Positions 45,729 to 54,109 of a stretch of DNA of 64,000 bases are shown here, piece by piece. Origin of the DNA: Candidatus Schekmanbacteria bacterium (GTDB lineage Bacteria > Schekmanbacteria > GWA2-38-11 > J061); NCBI GenBank assembly GCA_016219965.1, contig JACRJM010000015.1:405857-469856 (forward strand), written 5' to 3'. Each line of letters starts with the position of its first letter. Positions within the stretch are counted from its first letter, which is position 1. The notes below the pieces were generated by a model. That model saw only the letters and a list, made by a program, of their open reading frames with translations, was not told the DNA's origin and made no database searches. A program made the translations under genes and the position numbers.

Positions 45729-47030
45729 CTAAAGTTTTATTATCTTTCCCCGGTGAGAATTTATTTTTTTCAGAGCATTGCGCGTGTCAATTATAACCTT
45801 GGAATGCGCTGCTATCATTTCATAGTCGAAAGATGAATGGTCTGTTACAAGTACAACACAATCCACTTTTTTAAGAGTATCAGGAGTAAGCTTAGATGAA
45901 TTAAGCTTTATATCTTTCAGCTTAATTGCAGGCACAAATGGATCGGTGTAGCTCACAATTGCTTCTTTCCCCATCAGCAGGCCTATTATGTCGAGTGCCG
46001 GCGATTCCCTCATGTCATCTATATCTTTCTTGTATGAGATACCAAGAACAAAGACTTTTGCACCTTTAAGGCTTTTTTTCTTTTTGTTGAGGACATCAAC
46101 AATTTTATCCAGAACAAACTCCGGCATATGCGTGTTGACTTCTCCTGCAAGTTCTATAAACCGCGCATTGTAATTTAACTCTTTGAGTTTCCATGAGAGA
46201 TAATGCGGGTCTATGGGGATGCAGTGTCCGCCAAGACCAGGTCCGGGGTAGAATGGCATAAAACCAAATGGCTTTGTGGCAGCGGCATCTATTACTTCCC
46301 ATACATCTATATTAAGCTTGTTGCATATTATTGCCATTTCATTCACGAGTCCGATGTTTACACTCCTGAAAGTGTTTTCAAGAAGCTTTACCATTTCAGC
46401 AGCATCTGCGGTTTTCACAGGAACAACATTTTCTATAAATTGTGAATAGAAAAGGGCTGCGATTTTAGTGCAGGCATCAGAAATTCCTCCTACGACTTTA
46501 GGCGTATTTTTTGTCATGAAACGCTTGTTGCCCGGGTCTATCCTTTCAGGGGAGAAAGCGAGATAGAAATCCCTCCCTGCTTTTAACCCTCCAAGCTCAA
46601 GGGTGGGCATGATAAGCTCCCTTGTTGTTCCCGGGTAAGTCGTGCTTTCAAGGACTATAAGCTGTTGCTGCCTTATGAAATTCTTTATCTTTTCAACTGC
46701 GGCAACAATATAGGAAATATCAGGGTCTCTGGTTTTCCTGAGAGGTGTGGGGACACAGATGCTTACTGCGTCTGCTTTGGCAAGAACTGAAAAATCAGTA
46801 GTCGCCTCGAACAGCCCTTTTTCCATTGCTGTCCTAAGCTCTTTGTCCGGAACATCGAGTACAGGGGAAATCCCTTTTTTTATTCCCGCTACTTTTTTCT
46901 CATCAATGTCTATGCCTGAGACATGGAATCCTGCCCGCGCTATCTCCATCGCTAAGGGAAGACCTACATAACCTAATCCTATGACCGCGACACGTGCTTT
47001 TCTTGTTTTTATAAGTTTTTCTATTTTCAT
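45729..47030 (-). CDS. Nucleotide-sugar dehydrogenase (UDP-N-acetylglucosamine 6-dehydrogenase type)
   Basis: The 433-aa NAD-dependent dehydrogenase oxidises the C6 alcohol of a UDP-hexose to a uronic acid. It has VAVIGLGYVGLPLAMEIA, the VCVPTPL loop, LENTFRSVNIGLVNEMA and the catalytic Cys in GPGLGGHCIPIDPHYLSWK. The IPIDP form is typical of the UDP-HexNAc (WbpA/WecC/TviB) branch rather than of UDP-glucose dehydrogenase. The ATG at 47030 begins at the fold; an upstream frame starts at 47060. It is first in a three-gene minus-strand operon and lies next to, but divergent from, the DUF1566 gene. Confidence 0.93.
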   Translation of the reverse strand: MKIEKLIKTRKARVAVIGLGYVGLPLAMEIARAGFHVSGIDIDEKKVAGIKKGISPVLDVPDKELRTAMEKGLFEATTDFSVLAKADAVSICVPTPLRKTRDPDISYIVAAVEKIKNFIRQQQLIVLESTTYPGTTRELIMPTLELGGLKAGRDFYLAFSPERIDPGNKRFMTKNTPKVVGGISDACTKIAALFYSQFIENVVPVKTADAAEMVKLLENTFRSVNIGLVNEMAIICNKLNIDVWEVIDAAATKPFGFMPFYPGPGLGGHCIPIDPHYLSWKLKELNYNARFIELAGEVNTHMPEFVLDKIVDVLNKKKKSLKGAKVFVLGISYKKDIDDMRESPALDIIGLLMGKEAIVSYTDPFVPAIKLKDIKLNSSKLTPDTLKKVDCVVLVTDHSSFDYEMIAAHSKVIIDTRNALKKINSHRGKIIKL

Positions 47031-47286
47031 AATATCAAGCATATAACATGCACATTTCATTTCTTACAAGAAAAAAGAATGTCCTTTAGCTTTATGTCAT
47101 TGCACTGAAGAGTGCTGAACAATATATAATTAATACTTGCTCTTTTGAAAAAAAACTAATTTGAGATTGGCAGTGTTATTTGCTTTGATAGTGCGAAGGA
47201 ATAAAAATTATTATTTAATAATTGAAAATAGTTTATATTTGATGTCAATATTACAATCATTGTTTCATAAAAAATTGGAGTTTTTA

Positions 47287-49005
47287 ATGTGTAAATTAAA
47301 ATCTGACTTGTTTTTCTTTGCTGCCGTAGTGTTCTTGTTAGTGCCATTTATCTTGCAAGCTGCAGGAAAAATAGAACTTCCGCGGACAGGGCAGACCATC
47401 AGTTATGCAACAGGAGACGATGGGAATATTCAGGCAGGAGTTGCATGGCCCAATCCACGGTTTACTGATAATGATGATGAAACTGTAACTGACAATCTCA
47501 CAGGGCTGATGTGGACAAAAGATGGGAATCTCCCAAATGGGTATAAAACATGGCAGGAGGCGCTTGATTACATAGCATCTCTTAACAATAGCAATTATCT
47601 TGGGTTTAATGATTGGCGACTGCCAAACGTTAATGAACTTAAAAGTCTTCTTAATGCTGATGAGCCAGATTCATCGATATGGCTTAATACGCTGGGCTTC
47701 AACAATGTACAGGCGAGTAACTATTGGTCCTCTTCGACTTATACCAGCTATACTAGTTATGCGTGGTGCGTTGATATGGACTTAGGCGTGTACGTCAATG
47801 GTAAGACTTACGATTACTATGTTTGGCCTGTGCGGTCTGGACAGTCTGGATTGTTTGGTTCTTCGGTTATTTCTCTTCCGCAAACAGGGCAATCAAAGTG
47901 CTACGAAACATTTGGCGCAGAGATTGCCTGCACGGGTACAGGGCAGGATGGTGATATTCAGGCAGGTGTTGCATGGCCAAATCCACGGTTTACTGATAAT
48001 GTCGATGAAACTGTAACTGACAATCTCACAGGGCTGATGTGGACAAAGGATGGGAATCTTCCAAACGGGTATAAAAAGTGGCAGGAAGCGCTTGACTATA
48101 TAGCATCTCTTAACAGCAGCAATTATCTTGGATTTAATGATTGGCGACTGCCGAATGCCAACGAGCTTAAAAGTATTGCAAATGCTGATGAGCCAGATTC
48201 AACGACATGGCTTAATACGCAGGGTTTCAACAATGTGCAAGCCAGTAGTTATTGGTCTTCTTCTACGTGGGCCAGTTATACATACTTTGCGTGGCGCGTT
48301 GATTTGAGAGGCGGTGTTGTGTGGGACGGAAATAAGGGTGGCTATAACTATGTTTGGCCTGTGCGGTCTGTACAGTCTGGGTTATTTGTTCCTTCAGTTA
48401 TTTCCTGCAGTCCAAAATCTGGAATGCAGGGGAAGAAGTTAAAAGTTACGATAAGCGGAGAACACTTTGATGGAGCCGGGGCTGTAAGTTTTGGCTCAGG
48501 GATAACAGTAATTACATTCACAGTAGTAAGCAATACACAGATAATTGCAAATATAAAAATAAACTCTTCAGCAACTGCAGGCGAGAAAAATGTGAGTGTT
48601 ACAACGCCGAATGGCAAAGAGGGAATGAGCAGAGCTTTTAGTGTTGGAAATCTTCCCGACCTCAAAGTAAATTCAGTTACATTTCCAAATAAGATAAGTA
48701 ATAATGAGCTTGCCATAGCTGCCATGATTGAAAATGTTGGAAAGAGAAAAACACATGGTTCTTCTGCAAAATTCTATCTCTCAACAAATAATGATAGCAC
48801 CAAAACAGATGCTGATATCCCGCTGTGGACCGAACATGTAAGGAGATTAAAGAAGAATCAAAAGCGATTTGTTGTATACGTATGGGATGTTGATGCTGTT
48901 TCAGGCACCTATTACATAAAAGTAGTGTGTGACAGCGGTAATACTATAATTGAATCTAATGAGAACAATAATATAAAGGCATCAAAGAAGATTATCATAA
49001 AATAA
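47287..49005 (+). CDS. Secreted protein with two DUF1566 (Lcl-type) domains, an IPT/TIG-like and a CARDB-like domain
   Basis: This 572-aa protein has a signal peptide (about 1-25, ending LQAAG) and then two near-copies of a DUF1566 domain (from LPRTGQ and LPQTGQ), each with the core GLMWTKDGNLPNGYK, NYLGFNDWRLPN and YWSSST...YVWPVRS. A beta-sandwich of IPT/TIG type (ISCSPKSGMQGKKLKVTISG) and a CARDB-like domain (LPDLKVNSVTFPNKISNNEL to NNIKASKKI) follow. These are surface-adhesion architectures. The ATG at 47287 has GGAG 6 bases upstream and starts a normal signal peptide; the frame opens earlier at 47161. The two copies differ mainly in a 27-28-residue segment. The function is unknown; ligand binding is likely. 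Confidence 0.85.
   Translation: MCKLKSDLFFFAAVVFLLVPFILQAAGKIELPRTGQTISYATGDDGNIQAGVAWPNPRFTDNDDETVTDNLTGLMWTKDGNLPNGYKTWQEALDYIASLNNSNYLGFNDWRLPNVNELKSLLNADEPDSSIWLNTLGFNNVQASNYWSSSTYTSYTSYAWCVDMDLGVYVNGKTYDYYVWPVRSGQSGLFGSSVISLPQTGQSKCYETFGAEIACTGTGQDGDIQAGVAWPNPRFTDNVDETVTDNLTGLMWTKDGNLPNGYKKWQEALDYIASLNSSNYLGFNDWRLPNANELKSIANADEPDSTTWLNTQGFNNVQASSYWSSSTWASYTYFAWRVDLRGGVVWDGNKGGYNYVWPVRSVQSGLFVPSVISCSPKSGMQGKKLKVTISGEHFDGAGAVSFGSGITVITFTVVSNTQIIANIKINSSATAGEKNVSVTTPNGKEGMSRAFSVGNLPDLKVNSVTFPNKISNNELAIAAMIENVGKRKTHGSSAKFYLSTNNDSTKTDADIPLWTEHVRRLKKNQKRFVVYVWDVDAVSGTYYIKVVCDSGNTIIESNENNNIKASKKIIIK
47377..48393 (+). repeat. Tandem duplication of a DUF1566-coding unit
   Basis: Unit 1 (47377-47874) and unit 2 (47875-48393) share long near-identical DNA stretches. 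Their main difference is the segment 47740-47820 versus 48268-48351 (27 versus 28 codons), just before the shared VWPVRS. The rest differs at only a few codons. The pattern is a recent duplication followed by diversification in one patch. Confidence 0.85.
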
Positions 49006-49151
49006 AATTTTATATGCCGAAGTTTGAAATACCAGCGGCTAAACGTGTTTTTGTGGTGTTTGTCCAAAGAATTGCACCTTGTCAGACATCTGCCGGTCTC
49101 TCGGTCGGAACTACGTGATTATTTTAATAAACGTCTTTCAAATATCAATCC

Positions 49152-49181
49152 TTGACCCTGCTTTCGTTATTATCTTATAAT
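49152..49181 (+). promoter_or_regulatory. Sigma-70 promoter of the acylphosphatase operon
   Basis: TTGACC (49152-49157) and a perfect TATAAT (49176-49181) are 18 bp apart. The predicted start is about 16 nt before the ATG at 49204, with AAAGAAAGG as a ribosome site. The rest of the 198-bp gap (49006-49151) has no clear element. Confidence 0.6.
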
Positions 49182-49203
49182 TTTTTAAAGAAAGGTTTTT
49201 TTA

Positions 49204-49482
49204 ATGAAAAAAGAGTCTGTCAATATAAGAGTCAGGGGAATAGTCCAGGGGGTCGGGTTCAGATATTTTACGGTGCGTGAAGCAAAAAAACTTGGCCTCA
49301 GCGGTTTTGTAAGGAATGAACCAGATGGGTCGGTCTATGCATATGCAGAAGGCGGAAAACTTGAGCTTGAGGATTTTATAGATGTGATAAGAAAAGGACC
49401 AAGATTTGGCTCTGTCATGGAAGTGGATGTTGAATGGGGGGAGTATAGCGGTGCATACAAGGACTTTGATATAACATACTGA
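49204..49482 (+). CDS. Acylphosphatase
   Basis: Acylphosphatase hydrolyses carboxyl-phosphate bonds. The 92-aa protein has both catalytic residues: Arg in GIVQGVGFRYFT and Asn in LSGFVRNEPDGSVY, in the standard alpha/beta sandwich. It is the first gene of the metabolic operon that also carries the LUD protein, acyl-CoA mutase and 2-oxoacid oxidoreductase genes. Confidence 0.95.
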   Translation: MKKESVNIRVRGIVQGVGFRYFTVREAKKLGLSGFVRNEPDGSVYAYAEGGKLELEDFIDVIRKGPRFGSVMEVDVEWGEYSGAYKDFDITY

Positions 49483-49494
49483 AGGACAATAGGA

Positions 49495-50142
49495 ATGGTT
49501 AAACCAAAAGATGTAGTAATGGAGAAGATGGCTCTAAGGGTCTGCGATGAACTTTCAAAAAGAAACATTGAAGGTATTTTTGTAAAGACAAGCGCAGAGG
49601 CAAGAAAGATAATCAGAAAAATGATTCCTAAAGGGGCAAAGGTCGGCCTTGGAGGTTCAACAACTCTTAGTGACAGCGGAATAATAGATGAACTGCGTAC
49701 TATGGAAATCAACCTCCTTGACAGGTACAAAGACGGAGTAACTCCGGAAGAGGTAAATCGTATGAGATATGAAGGTCTTACTTCTGATGTATTCATCGCA
49801 AGCACCAATGCCATTACATTAAAAGGAGAATTGATTAATGCAGATGGCATGGGGAACAGGGTCGCTTCAATTATATTTGGTCCGTCCAAGGTAATACTTG
49901 TGACAGGGGTGAATAAAATTGTAAAAAATCTTCAAGACGGATTTGAGCGCATATACCTTACAGCCGCTCCTATGAACAGCATAAGGTTTAACGCTAAAAC
50001 TCCCTGTGCTGAAACAGGTTTATGCGAAGAGGAAACCTGTTATCCTCCAAAAAGGATTTGCAATATTTTTACCATAATAGAGGGGCAGCCTGTACCAGGA
50101 AGGCTGTATGTTATAATAATAAATGAAATCCTCGGATTCTGA
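49495..50142 (+). CDS. LUD-domain protein (lactate utilization-like, DUF162)
   Basis: The 215-aa protein has a LUD/DUF162 fold of the YkgG/LutC type: GAKVGLGGSTTLSDSGI near residue 50, and GELINADGMGNRVASIIFGP in the middle, with a C-terminal pair of cysteines (ETGLCEEETCYPPKRICN). LUD proteins support oxidation of lactate or related acids and may bind cofactors. The start is 12 nt after acylphosphatase, and it overlaps the next gene by 20 nt. Confidence 0.88.
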   Translation: MVKPKDVVMEKMALRVCDELSKRNIEGIFVKTSAEARKIIRKMIPKGAKVGLGGSTTLSDSGIIDELRTMEINLLDRYKDGVTPEEVNRMRYEGLTSDVFIASTNAITLKGELINADGMGNRVASIIFGPSKVILVTGVNKIVKNLQDGFERIYLTAAPMNSIRFNAKTPCAETGLCEEETCYPPKRICNIFTIIEGQPVPGRLYVIIINEILGF

Positions 50143-51736
50143 TTCAAAAGATAATATTTCCAGTCTCTCCGGGATAAAAGTAAAGAGATTGTATTCTCCT
50201 GAAGACGTCAGGGGACTTGATTATTGTGAATCTCTTGGCTTCCCGGGGGAATATGTATTTACACGCGGTGTCCACCATACCATGTACAGGGGTAGGCTTT
50301 GGACAATGCGCCAGTTTGCAGGATTTGGATCTGCAAAGGATACGAACTTCCGTTTCCGCTATCTCCTTGAGCATGGTCAGACAGGTCTTTCTGTTGCCTT
50401 TCATCTGCCGACCCTCTTAGGAAGGGATTCAGACCATACTCTGGCGCGCGGCGAGGTTGGTATTTGTGGTGTTGCTATAGACAGCCTTGCTGACATGGAG
50501 TCTCTATTTGATAAAATTCCTCTTGATAAGGTCACTACGTCCATGACAATAAACGGCCCTGCCATTGTACTCTTTGCAATGTACTGCGCCCTGGGAGAAA
50601 AACAGGGAGTACCTTTAAACCAGATCCGCGGTACAATACAGAATGACATTTTGAAGGAATATATTGCCCAGAAGACTTATATTTACCCTCCGCTACCTTC
50701 TATCAAGATAATTACTGATATCTTCAAATTTGGGACAGCGACAGTGCCGAAGTTCAATACAATTAGTATCAGCGGTTATCATATCAGGGAAGCAGGCTCA
50801 ACTGCGCTTCAGGAGCTTGCTTTTACCATTGCCGACGGAATTGAATATGTGAATGCAGGAATAAGGGCAGGAATAGATATTGATAATTTTGCGCCCCGTC
50901 TTTCATTTTTTTTCAATTCACACAATGATATATTTGAAGAAGCGGCCAAATACAGGGCTGCAAGACGAATCTGGGCCAGGATAATGAAAGAAAGGTTCAA
51001 GGCAAAAAATCCTGATTCATGGAAGATGAGATTCCATACTCAGACAGCCGGATGCTCTCTTACAGCGCAGCAGCCAAATAATAATATTGTCAGGGTCACT
51101 TTGCAGGCACTGGCAGGAATTCTCGGAGGAACGCAGTCTCTCCATACCAATTCACGTGACGAGACTCTTTCGCTTCCAACTGATGAATCTGTCATGATAG
51201 CATTAAGGACTCAGCAGGTTCTCGCTTATGAAAGCGGGATTACTGAAATTGCCGATCCTCTGGGAGGTTCCTACTTCCTTGAATCTCTCACTTCAAATAT
51301 GGAGGATGAAGCTGTTGCTTATATAGAGAAAATTGATGATCTTGGAGGAATGGTTGCCGCAATTGAAGCAGGATTTCCCCAGTCAGAGATAGTCGAAAGC
51401 TCTTATAGGTTCCAGCAGGATGTTGATAGTGCAAAAAGAACAATAGTCGGAGTTAACAGGTTCAAGACTCATGATGCCCATTATAAAGGAATAGATGTCC
51501 TTAAAATTGCGGAAGAAGTGGAAGGAGAACAGGTTAAGAAGCTTCATGAATTGAAAAAGACGAGAGATAATGGTAATGTAATAAAATCGCTTGATAAAAT
51601 ACATGAAGCTGCTTTACAAAATAAAGATCTCATGTTGCCGGTTCTTGAAGCTGTTAAATGTTATGCAACTGTCGGAGAGATATGCGACAGCCTCAGGGAT
51701 GTGTATGGCGAGTATGTAGATGCGAAGACTTTTTAG
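50123..51736 (+). CDS. B12-dependent acyl-CoA mutase large subunit (isobutyryl-CoA-mutase-type residues)
   Basis: The 537-aa TIM-barrel subunit belongs to the methylmalonyl-CoA mutase family. It holds the CoA and active-site motifs (TMYRGRLWTMRQFAGFGSAK, GTIQNDILKEYIAQKTYIYP, SISGYHIREAGS, ADPLGGSYFLESLT) and lacks a B12 domain, so a small subunit must be elsewhere. Two substrate-specificity positions differ from methylmalonyl-CoA mutase: Phe65 for the Tyr89 equivalent and Gln183 for the Arg207 equivalent (P. shermanii numbering). These are the isobutyryl-CoA mutase choices. His94 also replaces the usual Asp in the SVAFDLPT motif. It probably interconverts unsubstituted branched acyl-CoAs. 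It overlaps the LUD gene and precedes the oxidoreductase genes. Confidence 0.9.
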   Translation: MKSSDSDSKDNISSLSGIKVKRLYSPEDVRGLDYCESLGFPGEYVFTRGVHHTMYRGRLWTMRQFAGFGSAKDTNFRFRYLLEHGQTGLSVAFHLPTLLGRDSDHTLARGEVGICGVAIDSLADMESLFDKIPLDKVTTSMTINGPAIVLFAMYCALGEKQGVPLNQIRGTIQNDILKEYIAQKTYIYPPLPSIKIITDIFKFGTATVPKFNTISISGYHIREAGSTALQELAFTIADGIEYVNAGIRAGIDIDNFAPRLSFFFNSHNDIFEEAAKYRAARRIWARIMKERFKAKNPDSWKMRFHTQTAGCSLTAQQPNNNIVRVTLQALAGILGGTQSLHTNSRDETLSLPTDESVMIALRTQQVLAYESGITEIADPLGGSYFLESLTSNMEDEAVAYIEKIDDLGGMVAAIEAGFPQSEIVESSYRFQQDVDSAKRTIVGVNRFKTHDAHYKGIDVLKIAEEVEGEQVKKLHELKKTRDNGNVIKSLDKIHEAALQNKDLMLPVLEAVKCYATVGEICDSLRDVYGEYVDAKTF

Positions 51737-51786
51737 TAGAAAAAAATCTGCGATGCGGTTACAGAGGGGCAAAATAGTGAGAAAAA

Positions 51787-52374
51787 ATGTTTGAAATAAG
51801 ATTTCATGGACGTGGCGGACAGGGGGCTGTTGTTGCTTCAAAGATACTGGCCCTCGCTTTTTTTTATGATGGTTACTATGTGCAGTCTTTTCCGGTATTT
51901 GGACTTGAGCGCAGGGGTGCGCCGGTTGCAGCTTTTTTAAGGGTGGACAAGCAGCCAATCCGTTTACGCACAAATGTTTATCACCCTGACTCGGTTATAG
52001 TTCTGGATGAAACGCTTATCAGGTTTGAGAATGTCGCTGACGGATTAAAGGAGAATGGAGATATACTGATCAACACGCGTAAGAATCCCTCTGAGATTGA
52101 TAGCTTCAACGGGTACAGGGTTTTTACAGTAAATGCCACAGATATCGCGCTAAAATACTGTCTCGGCAATATATCATCACCCATTGTGAACACTGCTATA
52201 CTTGGCGCATATCTCAGAATAAACAGAAAGACAAAATTCACTTCCCTTGAGAGAGCATTGAGGGAAGAGGTAAAGATAAATACCAAAGATAACCTTCTTG
52301 CTGCGCGGGAAGCTTACAGAAAATGTAATATGCTTATGAGTGAGAACAATAGTGAAAAGAAAACGGCAAAATAA
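51787..52374 (+). CDS. 2-oxoacid:acceptor oxidoreductase, gamma subunit
   Basis: The 195-aa gamma subunit has the family start EIRFHGRGGQGAVVASKILALA and PVFGLERRGAPVAAFLRV, then NTAILGAYLRI. In pyruvate or 2-oxoisovalerate ferredoxin oxidoreductases it carries the CoA-binding part. It is first in a gamma, delta-like, alpha, beta order and starts 50 nt after the mutase. Confidence 0.93.
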   Translation: MFEIRFHGRGGQGAVVASKILALAFFYDGYYVQSFPVFGLERRGAPVAAFLRVDKQPIRLRTNVYHPDSVIVLDETLIRFENVADGLKENGDILINTRKNPSEIDSFNGYRVFTVNATDIALKYCLGNISSPIVNTAILGAYLRINRKTKFTSLERALREEVKINTKDNLLAAREAYRKCNMLMSENNSEKKTAK

Positions 52375-54109
52375 TATTCCTATCCTTGCGATCTGCAATT
52401 CTCCGGTAAATACCAACATAACGGGAGCTTGGAGAAACGTGCGTCCCGTTTATTCGGAGAAAACGCCGCCATGCAGGGAAAGTTGTCCTGCCGGTGAAGA
52501 CATCGAAGGAGTAATGACTCTTGTTGCTGCAAAGAAATATACTGATGCATGGCAGTTGATCCGTGAAGAAAACCCTTTCCCGGCGGTTTGCGGAAGGGTT
52601 TGCTACCATCCGTGCGAAGGGGGATGCAACCGCGGGTATTTTGATGAACCGCTTTCCATCAATGCTATCGAGAGGTTTGTTGCAGACACTGCATACAGGA
52701 ATAAAATATCGAAGAGCCGGAAGGGTGCTCCTTCAAGGAAGGATAAAGTTGCAGTCATCGGTGCGGGACCAGCAGGCCTTACAGGAGCATACCATCTTGC
52801 AAAAAGAGGGTTCAGAGTTACCCTTTACGAAGCTTTTAAGGATCCGGGTGGAATATTAACATATGGGATTCCTTCCTACAGGCTTCCAAAGGATGTTCTT
52901 AAGTGGGAGATTGGAAAGATCGCAGATACCGGCGTGGAAATAAACTGCGGGAAAGTGCTTGGGAAAGATATAAAGATTAATGCCCTTCTTAATAGTTTTG
53001 ACGCTATTCTCCTGGCAACTGGTGCTGCAATATCAAGGAAAATGAGGATTCCCGGAGAGGACTCAGCTAACGTAATTGACGGAAGCAAGTTCCTGCGAGA
53101 TGTCAGTGCCGGAAGGGTGTCACCTCCAGGCAAAAGAGTTGCTGTCATAGGGGGAGGTAATACAGCTGTAGATGTTGCCCGCAGTGCAGCAAGGCTTGGC
53201 AGCAATGTATCTGTTATGTACAGGCGAACAAGGATGGAGATGGGGGCATTCCCTGAAGAGATATCGGATGCGCTGGAAGAGGGGATTCAGTTAAAGTTTC
53301 TTGTCGCGCCTGTAAAATTTATAAGCGGTTCAGAAGGAAAGCTTAAATCCATAAGGTTTATAAAGATGAAGCTTGGTTCTCCTGACAGCAGCGGAAGGAG
53401 AAAACCTGTTGTTCTTGAAAATTCTGAGTTTGAGGAGAATTTCGACGCAGCTATTATTGCCATAGGAGAAGACATCGACTATTCACTCATTAGTACCTCT
53501 AAGGATACTTCAGGATTTAATCCTGATATCAAAAGGGGTGGGATAATTACCAATATGGAGAGGGTTTTTGCGGCAGGTGATTATACAGGCGGAGCGCGGA
53601 CAGTTGTAGATGCCATAGCAGGCGGAAAAGAGTCGGCTCTTGCCATAGAGAGTATGTTGGATGGTAAAAACTTTTTTATTGAATCTGAAAAAATAAAAAT
53701 TGGTGATGGAGGCATTTCACTCTGCAGCCGCATTAACAATGTTAATTCTCACATTAAAAAACTTAATACAGTAGTTGAGTACCAGAACATAAATATAGAT
53801 TATTTCCAACAGGGAGAACCTCCTGGCAGACTGAAGCTTACGGTTGATAAAAGGAAGAATGAGTTTTCAGAGGTGCATTTCCCTGTTAGCAGGGCTGATG
53901 CTGTGGCTGAAGCAATGAGATGCTTTAATTGCGGAAGATGCACGGAATGCGATAACTGTTACAAATACTGTCCTGACATATCAGTTTTAAGAAAAGTAAA
54001 GGATGGAATCAACTATGAAATAGATTATGACCATTGCAAGGGATGCGGGATTTGTACAGCCGAATGCCCCCGTAATGTTATAGACATGATAGAGGAGTTC
54101 AAATCTTGA
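52340..54109 (+). CDS. Fused GltD-like flavoprotein and delta-type 4Fe-4S ferredoxin subunit
   Basis: The 589-aa protein joins three parts. The N-terminus (about 40-110) has the cysteine set of NADPH-glutamate synthase small subunits (PPCRESCPAGEDI, CGRVCYHPCEGGCNRG). The middle (about 130-445) is an FAD/NAD(P) two-dinucleotide oxidoreductase (AVIGAGPAGLTGAYHLAKRG, VAVIGGGNTAVDVARSAARL, VFAAGDYTGGARTVVDAIAGG). The C-terminus (about 520-585) has two 4Fe-4S motifs, CFNCGRCTECDNCYKYCP and CKGCGICTAECP, as in the delta subunit of 2-oxoacid oxidoreductases. This would let the complex pass electrons between ferredoxin-type clusters and NAD(P). The GTG at 52340 is the assumed start, with a second GTG at 52352. 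Confidence 0.9.
   Translation: MRTIVKRKRQNNIPILAICNSPVNTNITGAWRNVRPVYSEKTPPCRESCPAGEDIEGVMTLVAAKKYTDAWQLIREENPFPAVCGRVCYHPCEGGCNRGYFDEPLSINAIERFVADTAYRNKISKSRKGAPSRKDKVAVIGAGPAGLTGAYHLAKRGFRVTLYEAFKDPGGILTYGIPSYRLPKDVLKWEIGKIADTGVEINCGKVLGKDIKINALLNSFDAILLATGAAISRKMRIPGEDSANVIDGSKFLRDVSAGRVSPPGKRVAVIGGGNTAVDVARSAARLGSNVSVMYRRTRMEMGAFPEEISDALEEGIQLKFLVAPVKFISGSEGKLKSIRFIKMKLGSPDSSGRRKPVVLENSEFEENFDAAIIAIGEDIDYSLISTSKDTSGFNPDIKRGGIITNMERVFAAGDYTGGARTVVDAIAGGKESALAIESMLDGKNFFIESEKIKIGDGGISLCSRINNVNSHIKKLNTVVEYQNINIDYFQQGEPPGRLKLTVDKRKNEFSEVHFPVSRADAVAEAMRCFNCGRCTECDNCYKYCPDISVLRKVKDGINYEIDYDHCKGCGICTAECPRNVIDMIEEFKS

Noticed and set aside
47168-47184. TGGCAGTGTTATTTGC resembling a sigma-54 promoter upstream of the DUF1566 gene
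   Set aside because: GG and GC are 11 bp apart rather than the required 10, so it is not a functional -24/-12 pair.
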